Part shown: one piece after another, positions 1 through 10,023 of the stretch
Layout of the letters: the number at the start of each line of letters is the position of its first letter
How positions within the stretch are numbered: position 1 is the stretch's first letter
Assembly: GCA_021234155.1 (NCBI GenBank)
Contig: JAJEKV010000049.1
Location: forward strand, 6,101,593-6,165,592
Length of the DNA: 64,000 nucleotides
Direction: 5' to 3'
DNA from: Isoetes taiwanensis
Lineage: Eukaryota > Streptophyta > Lycopodiopsida > Isoetales > Isoetaceae
Position numbers and translations under genes: made by a program
Notes under the pieces: generated by a model
Seen by the model: the letters and a program-made list of their open reading frames with translations, nothing else
Told to the model about the DNA's origin: nothing
Database searches by the model: none

Positions 1-1893
1 GCGGCCTTCAGCAGCTTGCATGAGATTTAAAATGCTTTGGCGAACTTTAGGCATGACATGTGGCATGAGTTTCTCCAAGTCAGGTGCAAAGTGAACCTTT
101 TTTTCGTCCTCATGAGGAATGGTGTCAACTGCAAAGGCAGGTTGCGTGCCATTTGGAATAATGGTCAAGGGACGTGATGCCCTGGTCTGGCGTGAAACCA
201 AACCAACCCAATTGGATGGCTGGACTGGAGGATTAAGTGCCTGAAAGATTTCCTCCTGTGCTTGTTGATCCAGCTGAGGTTGATTTGCTGGAGCTGGTTG
301 ATAGCGTGATTGCTGAGGCGCTCTTGGTGGCTTCTTAAGAACTGGTCTCGGGCCTTGTTTGCCATTAGCAATCCAGAGTTGGTAAGCCGTGAGGCGGACT
401 GATGTGGTCTGATTGGTGCCAGGAAGCTGTACCTGAACTTGTGGAAGTTGAGGGCACGCCGTGGTGGTATGACCCCATTCTTGACAGTGATAACACTGAG
501 CTTTAGAAGGATCAAAAGGAGGACGTGGGTTGGGTCCCCGTTGTTGCTCCTGTTGCTGATAGAGTTGAGGTGGTTGCACCTGATGTGGTGGCTGCTGATA
601 GTGCGATTGTTGCTGAGGTGTGGTTTGCACTTGATAAACCAGTTTGTTGCGGAACGGTGTGGGATGAGTGCGAGTGCACTCTTCCGTGGCATGATTGCAC
701 ATGTTGCATCTCTTGCAATGAGGCGGGCCATTGGTGGAGTTGCACTCATTTGCCAAGTGGCCTTGGTATTTGCAGATATGGCACCAGATCTGACTGCGCT
801 GTGGATTGGCGTGTTGAGGCTGGACAGCCGTCTGTGGAACCATAACAGGTGGAATGAAAGGGAGCTCCTGAAGAGCCACGCCACGGGAGGAAACATTGAC
901 TGAGTGATTGACAAGATCAATAGCCTGCTCCAAGGTCTTGGGACGCAGGTATTCCGTCATGAGTCGAATAGCTGGAGGAAGTCCTTGGAGAAACCAGACC
1001 AAAATCTGGCTCTGTGTTGGGTACTCCTTGAGTTTACTGAGCAGAATGTGAAGTCGATCTGCAAAATCCCGGGCAGACTCCGTGGGCTCTTGTTGAAGTT
1101 CATTGAGTTGCTTGAGATGAAGTTGATCATCATCCGTGGTCCCATAATGAGAAAGAAAAGCAGTTCGCATTTCTGACCAGTCTTGTTTCCAATGGCTTTT
1201 GTTGGACATGAGCCATTGATGAGGAGAGCCACGCAGGGTGGTGGAAAAGATGTGGAATTTCAGTTGAGGTTGCGCATGAACATTTAGGACAGCTAGAGCC
1301 TCAAATTCTTCCATGTGAGCCTGAGCACTTTGGTCTAAGGGTTTGCCTTTCGTGTTGCCAAAGGTGGGATAAGTCAGTTTCAGAGTCTGAAAGGTAGATG
1401 TGAAAGTGCTTGGCTGGACATGAACAGTATAGTGAGGATATTGAGGTTGAGTTGGATGTGGCATGGTGCCTGAAGGACCCTGATGAAGGGGTGACTGCGG
1501 TTGAGGAACTGAAGCTGCTTGAGCATTGGTTTTGAGATCTGTAAGGTTGTAAACAGAAAGGCAAGGGGGAAATGTAGGGAAAGGATATTCCTGGGTAGGT
1601 GCAAAAGAGACTTGTGGATATCCTTGCCCACCCGGGGGAGATGATGGTTGTGAAGGAAGAGGCGATGGCACTCAAGAATGATGGATGTAGGCATGTTCAG
1701 GTGTATGAAAGTACGGTTGAGAAGGTTGAGCCTGATAGGGCTCCTGATAGTGATGAGGTGACTGAGGCTGTGAGCAATGTTTGCACGCTTGGGGCGGGGA
1801 ACTGGGACGAGACAGGACACGAGGGGTGGGTGGCGCCCGGCCGAGCCCTAGACCAAGATGGCCTCCCTCTATGTCATAAGCGGATCCATACAT
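1..1893 (-). pseudogene. gag polyprotein of retrotransposon A, one in-frame stop, partial
   Basis: A single minus-strand frame runs from an ATG at 1893 (also open upstream to about 2160) to the window edge, broken only by a TGA at 1672-1674. The N-terminal third is rich in proline and glutamine. A retrotransposon gag (capsid-like) domain follows around 1230-940, with WKQDWSEMRTAFLSHYG and a downstream QEPTESARDFADRL motif. Two CX2CX4HX4C zinc knuckles are at 783-742 (CHICKYQGHLANEC) and 495-454 (CYHCQEWGHTTTAC), separated by a second cysteine-rich stretch and a Q-rich linker. Gag assembles the particle and binds element RNA through the knuckles. Apart from the TGA the frame is intact, so this copy is young or the stop is an assembly error. 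The C-terminus and any protease lie outside the window. Confidence 0.8.
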
Positions 1894-2043
1894 GTCGCGA
1901 ATCAGTTTCCCGACGCCGATGGCGCCCAAGCGAGATGCCGCCTGAGAAAGGAGTTCTTCCGGGCGTGAAATTTCGGACGCATGGCGGCAGAAGAAAGTAG
2001 GATTGAATCGCACCCGCAGCGGGCGGCGATGTGTTTGGGGTCC

Positions 2044-2069
2044 GGGTTCGAACTCCCGGAAGACAGCCC
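2044..2069 (-). other. Probable primer-binding site, tRNA 3'-half complement
   Basis: Directly inside the LTR end, the plus strand reads like the 3' end of a tRNA: a T-arm (CCGGGTTCGAACTCCCGG) followed by AAGACAGCCC next to the LTR. This is the arrangement expected if the minus-strand element is primed by a tRNA. The terminal CCA would carry one mismatch. No full tRNA gene can be folded around it. Confidence 0.4.
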
Positions 2070-2584
2070 TGTGGAGGACCCGTGGATCTAACAGAAGAGT
2101 CCGGGGGACTATGTCACGCGGGATTTGCAAGAAAAGAACAAGAAGAAGAAAACAGAACAAATATGAGGAAAATGATAAGCTTCCTTGATATCAATGATGA
2201 ACATACATGAGCTCTCGCAATAGAGAGAAAAACTGAAAGGAGACAAGACTCAAAACTCATCTAGAACTCATGTGCGAGCTCTAGTCATATATATAGTACA
2301 ATGGCCTTTGGCCCAATATAGACACTCTGACTGATCTCGGTGCCGACTCCTGGAAGGAGGCCTGATTTGCAGGAATGCTGGCGGTGCCTCTTGAGGTGCC
2401 TGGGATCACGCTGACGCGGGCGGTGATGGCCCGTCACTTGTCTGAGCGGCGTCTCTTGAGTGGCTGCTGCTTGGTCTTCTGCGGGGCCTTAGATGACTGA
2501 CCCGTGGTTGACTGTGGATCCTTGTGCTTGACCTGGTCCGTCGTATGCATGAATAGTCCTGTACCAGGAGGCACAGGACTAACA
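2070..2584 (-). repeat. 5' LTR of retrotransposon A
   Basis: On the minus strand the block begins TGTTAGTCCTGTGCC and ends CTCCACA, giving TG...CA termini and about 515 bp. A TATA-like stretch (ACTATATATATGAC, about 2285-2300) is followed by a pyrimidine-rich leader, as in LTR promoters. The right boundary is inferred from the TG terminus. The left boundary is inferred from CA immediately before the tRNA-like primer site. The second LTR is not in the window, so the ends are unconfirmed. Confidence 0.55.
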
Positions 2585-2666
2585 ATGTGCCGAAACATAC
2601 CTGCGCCTATGGGCTCTACAAGTCATGTAGTCGGGCATGTCCCTCGTCCTCTCCCATAGCTGCCCC

Positions 2667-2921
2667 TTACCTCTGGATCCCCCTCATGGCTCGGCTCAAC
2701 GAATCTAGAGATACCCACTTCCCTCCCCTAGGTGGAAGGCTAACTTCCCAGGGTAAGATCTGCTGGTCATACTGGCAAAATATGTCAGTGTAGTAGGGGG
2801 TCCTAGTCAGGGTTGCATGCAGGTCAAAGAGATGGTCAAAGACGTGGAAAGCCTCTCCAGCAGGGAAATCACGGATGTGGCTGGCACTGTCGTATCATCG
2901 AACAAAGTTGGTGGGCGCCAT
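2667..2921 (-). pseudogene. Short unknown frame of element B
   Basis: ATG at 2921 opens a frame of about 84 codons ending TAA at 2667, with one TGA at the ninth codon. It begins MAPTNFVR and later reads DFPAGEAFHVFDHLFDL and CQYDQQILPWEVSLPPRGGK. I do not recognise the family. The composition looks like a real globular protein rather than random translation, and it lies where the start of a gag or accessory protein could be. Element A interrupts the locus 80 bp downstream. Confidence 0.35.
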
Positions 2922-2929
2922 TGAGCAGA

Positions 2930-3165
2930 GATGGATATAAAAGATGGTTTAGAAGAACTGATGAGAGCCTGGAAAATCGCCTAAGATGGTGAGAGCAATT
3001 TAGGTGAAGGGAAAATGGCAAATGACTTTTATAGACTAGGGTTGCCTCGGCTTCCGTGCACAAGGGTTCTTGATCGAACATACCTTTGTTCTAAGGCTTT
3101 AACAAGGCAAGAAACACTATATGGCATTTTGTTGGGTCCAATTTGGACAATCTTGGTCAAACTGG
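2930..3165. other. Element B spacer, no gene seen
   Basis: Interior of element B between the short frame and the hairpin repeats. No convincing frame or structure. Confidence 0.5.
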
Positions 3166-3645
3166 GTCAACTCGAGTGGGCTCGCGTGAAAGGGGTCTGC
3201 GTCGCGAACGCAGAGGCGTTTGGCGCGGAGTCACCCGGTTTGACCAATTTCTGAGAAAACTAAATATTTCTAAGGGTTGTAAGATACTAACATGTCTATT
3301 TGGATCAATTCTAACCTAGCTAGTAACTTATTTCATGCTAATTGGACATATAGAAGTGCTATTTCAAGGCAATCGGGCAAGTTCGCGCCTGCGTCGCGAA
3401 CGCAGAGGCGTTTGGCGCGGACTTACCCGATTTAGCCAATTTCTGCTACTTTTGGGTATTTTTGGCCAAAATTAAGTTCTAAACTAGATTCCTACGCAAA
3501 TTCTAAGCATTCAACTAACTTTTTGCACAAAATTTAGATCAATTTTGCCCCAAAATCGATGTAATCGGGTGGGTTCGCGCGAAACGGGTCTGCGTCGCGA
3601 ACGCAGAGGCGTTTGGTGCGGACTCACCCGGGTCGGCCAATTTTG
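3166..3645 (-). repeat. Three spaced copies of a hairpin-forming repeat
   Basis: A core of about 33 bp beginning CTGCGTCGCGAACGCAGAGG occurs at 3197, 3389 and 3590, about 192 and 201 bp apart. Each copy includes the inverted repeat CTGCG-TCGCGAA-CGCAG and is flanked by CGGGT/ACCCG-type arms that can lengthen the stem. The A+T-rich sequence between copies is much less similar. It sits in the leader or spacer of element B. Confidence 0.75.
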
Positions 3646-3844
3646 AGCCAAATTTTGATTCTTATGCTAAAATTTTATGCTAATTAAACAATCCTAAACA
3701 TTCTAATTATGATACAAAAGATTATACTCACAATTAATTCATACAAGAATACTATTATATCAGAGAAGAGCTTATTTTACAGAGAAAATTGACTTTTATA
3801 GATAGTAAGTACAATATAGAGGGGAAAACTTATATTTATAATGT

Positions 3845-5041
3845 TTACAAAATTGGAGGTCTTAAGGGCTTCTCCTTGCGGATCCTCCTCGCCAGATGCA
3901 GGTCCTTTGGCATCATCGTCACCCGCTTGGCGCGGATTGCGCAGAGGTTGCCTTCTTCGAAGAGCTGGACCAGCTCCGCCTCTGATGCCTCCTGCAGGGC
4001 CCGGACCATCAGGGGTGTCACCCTGTAGTTTGTCCTGAACTCCTGCAGAACCTCCCAAAGGAGCCGCTCGAACGGCACCTTCCTGATGAGGAGATTAGTG
4101 CACTGCTAGAAGTGCCTAATCTCGCGAAAAACTCGGGCGTGCCTTGAATTAGGTCCATGATGGACTTTTTTCATGGCTTCGGCCTTGGTGGTGGCGGCTT
4201 GGGCTGGTTCTTCGGCCGCCCACCCTTAACGTACTTTTGTATGTTCTACTTACAGTACCAATCATTGTACCTCTTCCACTGGTGGAGGTACTCCTGGTAC
4301 ACTTTCTTGCGACGCTGGAATTCACGGTCTTGCTTTAACATGAATTCCCGCTCGCCCACCTTCTGCTTCTTGATGACCTTTGGTGGCTTGGGCCACTTGG
4401 GATATGGTGGGCGAGCGTGGGGTTTGAGGGCTCCCCGGCGTCTCGTTCGGGCTCTTCTTCTGTTTGCCTGACTGCTTCACTTTCCTCCTCTTCTTCCTCC
4501 TCATCGGTGGGGTCCCGACGAGGCTCCTCAATGTGGACCGTCCCCCTTGGACGGTCTTGGTCCCTTTTGGACCTTTTCTCTCTCCTTCTTGCCTCCTTTT
4601 CCCTCTCCCTGTTCATCCTCCTGGCCGTCTCCTTGGGCCACTCCGCCACCTTCTCATTCCCCTTCTTCTTGCTCGAGGTACCAACCTCGTGCTCTTGCTG
4701 GCACTCCTGCTGTTGCTGTTCTTGCTCTTGCTGCTGCTGCTCTTGCTCCTGCTGCTCTGCTCTTGCTCCTGTTGCTGCTGGTCCTCCTGCTGCTCTTCCT
4801 CCTGGTCGGACAGAGAACCAAAGTGAACGGTCTCGTCCATCTGTTGTGTCTCGACGAAGGAGCTACTCTGGGCCTCCTCCTGGGAGGCGTGGAAAGTGTC
4901 GTCCGTGGAGCTGGACGACTCTTCTTCCCTCCTCGGTTGAAGATGCTCGGGGATCTTCTTGCCTGGACTTGCTGCTGCTGCCGCCATGGAGGGTGTGCGC
5001 CTTGGGCTGAACTTCCTGGCAGTGCATTTGGTCCTCGCCAT
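3845..5041 (-). pseudogene. Divergent histone H3-like protein with very long tail, inside element B
   Basis: The frame opens at ATG 5041 with MARTKCTARKFSPRR, closely matching the histone H3 N-terminus (Lys4 and Lys9 equivalents kept, Ser10 replaced by Phe). About 250 codons of low-complexity acidic, Q-, S- and K/R-rich sequence follow, probably partly coiled coil. A C-terminal histone fold (4150-3845) comes last: [64 protein letters not shown] and TNLL recall plant CENH3, but loop 1 has canonical H3 length. The coding path changes frame near 4680, 4440 and 4245-4200, and a TAG (4107-4105) interrupts alpha-N, so this copy is degenerate or spliced; GTAAGT near 4247 could be a donor. An intact version would be a nucleosomal H3 variant of roughly 390 residues. 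It lies between primer site and gag position, so it belongs to the retroelement unless an undetected nested insertion is present. Confidence 0.75.
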
Positions 5042-5575
5042 ATCTTACGGTTAAGCAAACTGATTATGTTAAGCTGGTTAACAAAAAGGGGAGAAAATGG
5101 GGTGGCAAGAAAATATTTAAAAAGGAAGATGCTCTAGGAAATAATCTCTTACCATTAATCGCCCTATTAATTAGCCTCCCCTATTAATTATCTTGGTATA
5201 CCCCTTTATTAGTATATGATTAATGCTATATTATACCATGAAATTCGAATTTTTCTAATGGTTTGAAGTGTTAATCATGAATTTGCACCATTTTTCACCC
5301 GGGTCTCGGACTGGGATGATTCTTCGACCCATTTTGGGTGAAATCTGATGCTGATGCATAATTTTCACTCCAACTTTACTAGAATGTTAATTTGACTCAT
5401 TCTTTTTTCCCCATCTAACAACTTAGCCTATTCTTACGGATCCACTACCTAGGAGAAAATTTTCCCCTATTTTCGAGGTTCCATGGTGGGAATTTTCATT
5501 CCACACCCTATTAGGCCTGTTAGACTACTTACTAGGGACATGGTCAGTGCTAGTTCCTGGTCAACCAAGAACATC
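5042..5575 (-). other. Leader of element B
   Basis: About 530 bp, mostly A+T-rich, between the primer site and the H3-like ATG. No coding frame or clear repeat. It is expected to be transcribed as the 5' leader of element B. Confidence 0.55.
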
Positions 5576-5587
5576 GCTCTGATACCA
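5576..5587 (-). other. Primer-binding site, tRNA-iMet type, element B
   Basis: Minus-strand TGGTATCAGAGC, one base inside the LTR terminus, is the standard plant initiator-methionine tRNA primer site. It fixes the orientation of element B: LTR to the right, interior to the left. Confidence 0.9.
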
Positions 5588-5588
5588 T

Positions 5589-7233
5589 TGTGACATTCCC
5601 TACAAAATATATGACGCTCGGCCGTACACTCCGTAGAAAATCCCCCATCCGGTCCTTCGACCGCACAGGCCCTCCGTCTATCCCGCACTCCGGGGTATCC
5701 CTAGTGCGGGAAGGGGACACGAAGCTGTCTTGCGCGCCCTTCCCCTATGGGCTCCTATCACAGCAGAAGTATAAACAACGTCAGAACTAGCAATAGCAAT
5801 ACATCACACTACCTCGAAGGGTAGCACATCCACATATCCATAGCTACAACAGAGATAACCTATGTCATAAAACATGAGAGCTCCTACCCAAGGCTCATAC
5901 TCTTGGGGAGGTAGACCGATGGCTAGGCCTCAAGATAGAGCAGACCGAGTCATAACAATGGCGGGGCTGGCTATAGACAATGGCGAGGGTTGACCACTCC
6001 ATCCGCCCCTCCTGTGCATACTTTGCAGATGGGCTAGATCGGGCTTTGGCATGACTCTAGCCTTCCAAATATACAATCCCATGGTATCACTCATCGGGAC
6101 TACTCCAGGTTGCATCTCCCTGGCCCGTTGAGGCAGGAAGGGTTTTATCTCCCCTTCACAGGGTCTAGAGGTTCCACGGGCGGCTAGAGAATCATGGCGG
6201 CACACGATTCGTTCCCGACTTACCCCCCAAAACAAGAGCCAGGCCAACACCTGCAACTCTTGAGAGGCAGGGCAACACCATTGCCCCAGGAGGTGTCGGA
6301 CCCATGCCCGGCCCACACGAAGTGACCGGCCATAAGCCTAGCCCGCTATGGAGTCCCCAGTAGCCACACTCAGCAGGGGCCCTCCCTCCGTATCTCTTCT
6401 AGCCCCGTTGTGTAGTGCTGAGTCACGTCATAGCCCCCTTAGCCCGGTGGGTTCCTATGCACAGGCCGCATAATAATAGGAACTAAAGGGTCTAACTAGG
6501 AGCATTACTAAGTAAGGCTACTAGGCTTCTCCCCCTTCCCAATACAAGAGGAGCAAACATGATCAACCATCATCATACAACATCAGATCATGATAATCAT
6601 CAGAATAACATCTAACCTAATCATACATATCTAACTTACAGTTAGGGTTCCTTGATTAGGGTTCAAGATGTTGAATAAGGGTTCTAGGATGGCTCTACTC
6701 TAGATACGAAATACTGACTCATCTGGAGTGCTAACTTCCAGATGAACTACTATGAACACTAATCCAAATACCTGCCCCCGAAGTGCTCCCTCCCATTCCT
6801 GGCGTCATGATCCTTGAAGTGGTCGAAGCCGCGCTCACTCCAAGATTGTGCACACACTCTAGGGGCCGCTGCACTAGGCTATGCCATAGCAAACGACGCT
6901 CGAAATGGGGTTTCGAGTGCGAAGAAGGTTCCCAAGGTGTTAGGGCCAGGAAAAGAGGACTAGGGTTAGGGTTTAGGTTAATATAGGTTAGGGTCCACAT
7001 GGGATGACACGTGGTTCCACGTGGCTCCAATGGGATATGGCCATGTGGCGGTTGCCCAATAGGGTAAGGTCATGTGAAAATGGGCCTTATCCTAAGGTTA
7101 TCTAAGTTATATACATAGCTTAGATATGCACCCATGCCACTTCCTAAGGTATACAAGGCTACGAAGTAGACTTGTATAGTGACGGACCCGAAAATATACG
7201 TATTTATAGCGTATATTTCCCTGGAACGTCACA
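5589..7233 (-). repeat. 5' LTR of retrotransposon B
   Basis: About 1645 bp. On the minus strand it begins TGTGACGTTCC and ends GGGAATGTCACA, so the termini are the inverted pair TGTGAC/GTCACA. The iMet primer site lies one base inside. Parts match the plus-strand LTR at 50691-51215: both start TGTGACGTTCC with a nearby ATATACGC.ATAAATACGT, and share long blocks around 6320-5830. The minus-strand copy has about 0.85 kb near its start that the other lacks. It contains no convincing coding frame. Confidence 0.8.
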
Positions 7234-7237
7234 AACG

Positions 7238-8100
7238 ACCTATTGGTAGAAGAGGTTTCAATAAGATAGCATGGACATGGAGTTTACCTCCTACTCATGA
7301 CCTTAGTAACATGGACCATAGATGTTTGTATTGTGGGGCTATGCAATGGAAAGCAGAAGAAGAAATGTCTGGCATGTGCAAATGGAAACATTCAACTGCC
7401 ATTGAATCCAGAACTACCACATGCATTGTTTGTCCTATATACGAGAACAAATAGTTTGGATGATCATTTTCGCACGAACATTAGAAAGTATAATAATATA
7501 TTCTCATTTGCCTCGGTGGGCGTGAAAATTGATGAGGCGCTGGCAAATGCTGTTGGTGGGGCCTATACTTTTAGGGTCAATGGCCGCATGTGCCATAAGA
7601 TGGGAACACTATTGCCACTGCAAGGGCATCAAGAGCATGCAAAATTTGCACAGATATACATCTTGGATGGTGATGACATGCAAGTTGAATGTAGGATGTC
7701 TATATTTGATGGATTAAAGCAAGAAATAGTGGTGCATTTGTAGGCCCTTATGACAGAGCATAATCCATTTGTTAGCATATTCTTGAGTGCGGCACAAATT
7801 ATGCGTATTCATCCAACCATGGATATCTGTTTTCATATACCTTCTTGAAATGTGCAGAATCCTGTGAGGAGACAATATAATGCTCCAACTGCAAATGAAG
7901 TGGCTATCTTAACGCCTATTGAAGATAAGCCCAAAGATGGTCAGAGGGACATTATTGGATGGTGGTGTGAAGTTTATATAGATGCATATCACTCGTCCTA
8001 CGATCCATTCCACTCTATGTTACTTCTTCCCTACGGTACACATGGGTGGCATCTTAATGTAATTGATGCCATTTTGCAAATTTTGCACAAAGATTGATTG
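7238..8100 (+). pseudogene. Helitron helicase (Rep/Hel N-terminal region) remnant
   Basis: Plus-strand frames, with shifts, spell the conserved N-terminal part of plant Helitron PIF1-like transposases. A CX2C motif (DHRCLYCGAMQWKAEE, 7311-7360) comes first, then FRTNIRKYNNIFSFASVGVK (7469-7528), AYTFRVNGRMCHKMGTLLP, FAQIYILDG, and YNAPTANEVAILTP (7876-7917) leading to DPFHSMLLLPYGTHGWH (8002-8052). Helitron proteins nick and roll DNA using HUH and helicase domains, neither of which is preserved here. The LTR end of element B at 7233 directly abuts this block, so B probably inserted into the Helitron. Several stops and frame changes show it is dead. Confidence 0.8.
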
Positions 8101-8399
8101 TCTTAAGCAACCTTAACCAAGTAGAATCCACTGAGATTGATCCAAATGCCAGGTTTCCGGTCAACACATGGTGATGGACGGGTTTCCCACCATGGAGTCT
8201 TATGGGGTCTGATAGACTTGTTAATCCTCATGGATATTAATGTTCAGTTCAAGTCAATCCAATTTGGGATCTTCATATGCCTTTGCATTCTAGTTTATTA
8301 TAAGTATGAGGACATTTTGACACAGGGCATGTAATGACAACATGTTGACTTCATGCTGAGTCATATGGATGAGAGTAGGGCAATGATTGTATGGTGGTG

Positions 8400-8640
8400 C
8401 TTACAAAATTATCTATAAAGAACCTTAAGAAATCACACGACTTTAGAGAGCCATACTTCCTAAAAAGACACATTCCTTAAAAACTACACTTATTGATAAA
8501 TCACACCTCCAAAAACTATACCTTCTTAAAAACACCACCACCTCAAAAAACAAAAACTACAGTTCTTTTAAGAAAAAAACATACATCCTTAAAAAACCAC
8601 ATCTCCTAAAAAGAAAAAACCACAACTTCTTAAAACTGCG
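8400..8640 (+). repeat. A-rich degenerate tandem repeat
   Basis: Irregular copies of a unit like CCTTAAAAACCACA alternate with A runs over about 240 bp. Low-complexity, no coding content. Confidence 0.6.
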
Positions 8641-9920
8641 ATTTGTGGCAGTTCTTGATGATTGAGAATCAAGAATTGATGGACGAGTTATGGCAATATA
8701 TTGAAGAATCCAGAATTGTTGGACGTGGAACCATCTCTTGCTGTTGGGTCGAGCAAGATTTATGTGGATCTAGCTATAACTATGCATAAAATTTGCTATG
8801 GATTTCTGTATAAGAATTTCTGTGGATTTCTATCGGTATAAATAGAAATAGATTGGCAATGCCGGCAATGTTTCTCAACTCAGTAGGATTGATAAGCAAC
8901 ACCTAGTACCCAGTGCCCTATAAGGTATGTCTTCTATCTTCTATTTCCTAGATGTGGAAGGTTTCGTCTGATTTGTGATAAAAGAGTTTAGATAAGATCT
9001 ACCAGGCAAACATGGAATTGCATGAAGCTTTATCTCATAAAAGAGTCGATCTCGCTCCAATCAGCTCCAATCTTCCTTCTAAATCACCTAAACCACCTTG
9101 AAGCCAGGTACTTGGGCTTTCGTCGTACTACTTTTTCTCTAAACCAATATGGCGGACCCAGATGGGCCTCACCCAACTTGCTCCATTAGCTCATGCGTGA
9201 GCTCCGATGTCCAAAACCGGCCCAAATTATCAAGCCTTTAGACTCCCTGAAGGGGCCTGTAACAAAAACACAGGGTATTGTGTCTGGGATGTGGTCCCAA
9301 GATAAATCCCACTTCACAAGCTCCAACAAGCTTTTCAAGTACCAGCAACACCTCTGCAACTCTGGCAAGCGATTTGCTGCATTTCAACTAATACTTTCAA
9401 GCTAGAAAAAGCCTGATCCGTACACCACAAGCAAGCAAATAATGGTTTGATCAACTTCATCTCCTTCCTGCTAATTCTTCTTGCAAATGGGGACAAAACT
9501 AACTGCATACATGGTCCAAAGTGGACTCGTTCATGTTGACTGTTTAAGTGGATCCATGGATAATTAAGATGCAAGTTATGGATGGAATATTAGCTATAAA
9601 ATTACATTCTTGCAGTACACACCCCGCACCCAATAAACGTAACACCTTGAAGAGCTGGGTTTCCCATTCAAAGTTGAAAACAACCGTTTCACAGCAATGG
9701 GCAGATTAATGCATTAAAGACTTTATTATAGCATCTTTTAAGCATTGCTACTTTCACTTACAAGTTTCTAGGATTACTAGTTTTGTTTCTATCAGGGATA
9801 GACAAAACGATTACATTCCTCGTTGTTTATTTTGAACTATTAGAGAACACTCGATAGTGAGAATACCATGGTCATAGGAAACCCTCTATCTAATGGATGC
9901 ACGAATACACACAAGACAAT
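8641..9920. other. Intergenic, no gene recognised
   Basis: Only short frames with no family match on either strand. A direct doublet of a TATGGATTTCTGTATAAG-like phrase lies near 8800-8840. Nothing else supportable. Confidence 0.5.
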
Positions 9921-10023
9921 ACCATAGGTTCAAATCCTATGCCACAAATATCCCTATGTAGTTACTCACTTCCCCAAATGCAAGGGAAAGAGAAATGTTC
10001 GCGTCGCGATAAATTTCTTGTAA
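9860..10023 (+). repeat. SINE-like tRNA head followed by palindrome copy A
   Basis: GGTTCAAATCC at 9927-9937 fits a pol III B-box (tRNA T-arm). The sequence then runs to AGAGAAATGTTCGCG-TCGCGATAAATTTCTTG (9990-10020), a shortened copy of a palindrome found twice more in the window (15512-15556, 59281-59325). A weak AGG..CA.ATCCT match precedes the second copy on its minus strand, so a shared SINE-type origin is possible. Confidence 0.4.

Larger units (their letters stand above)
1..2584 (-). mobile_element. LTR retrotransposon A, 5' portion (LTR plus gag), runs off left edge
   Basis: Read on the minus strand, this starts with an LTR (2584 down to about 2070), then a probable primer-binding site, then a long gag frame continuing past position 1. 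It is flanked on the right by the interior of another minus-strand element (LTR at 5589-7233), so it appears nested there. The second LTR and pol would lie left of the window. Superfamily cannot be fixed without pol; the gag has a retrotransposon gag domain followed by CCHC zinc knuckles. Confidence 0.75.
2585..7233 (-). mobile_element. LTR retrotransposon B carrying an H3-like reading frame (chromovirus-related LTR)
   Basis: On the minus strand: a 1.6 kb LTR (7233-5589), a tRNA-iMet primer site (5587-5576), a leader, an H3-like frame (5041-3845), a spacer with three hairpin repeats (3645-3166) and a short unknown frame (2921-2667). Element A then interrupts at 2584. The LTR is homologous to the 3' LTR of the plus-strand chromovirus ending at 50691-51215, which links B to that Ty3/gypsy family. 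No gag or pol of B is in the window; they may lie beyond element A or be absent. Confidence 0.7.

Noticed and set aside
165-920. A 251-codon minus-strand frame overlapping gag
   Set aside because: It is an alternative frame. The gag frame holds the zinc knuckles and capsid domain; this one has no motif.
2041-2062. Possible tRNA gene (T-arm CCGGGTTCGAACTCCCGG)
   Set aside because: No acceptor stem, D-arm or anticodon arm can be formed upstream; better explained as a primer-binding site.
4080-4250. Firm assignment of the histone fold to CENH3
   Set aside because: RHF and TNLL favour CENH3, but RKVPFERL and the loop 1 length match canonical H3; left as divergent H3-like.
4417-5137. Long plus-strand frames rich in Leu, Cys and Ser
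   Set aside because: They are the complement of the low-complexity Q/E/K/S codons of the H3-like frame; no domain of their own.
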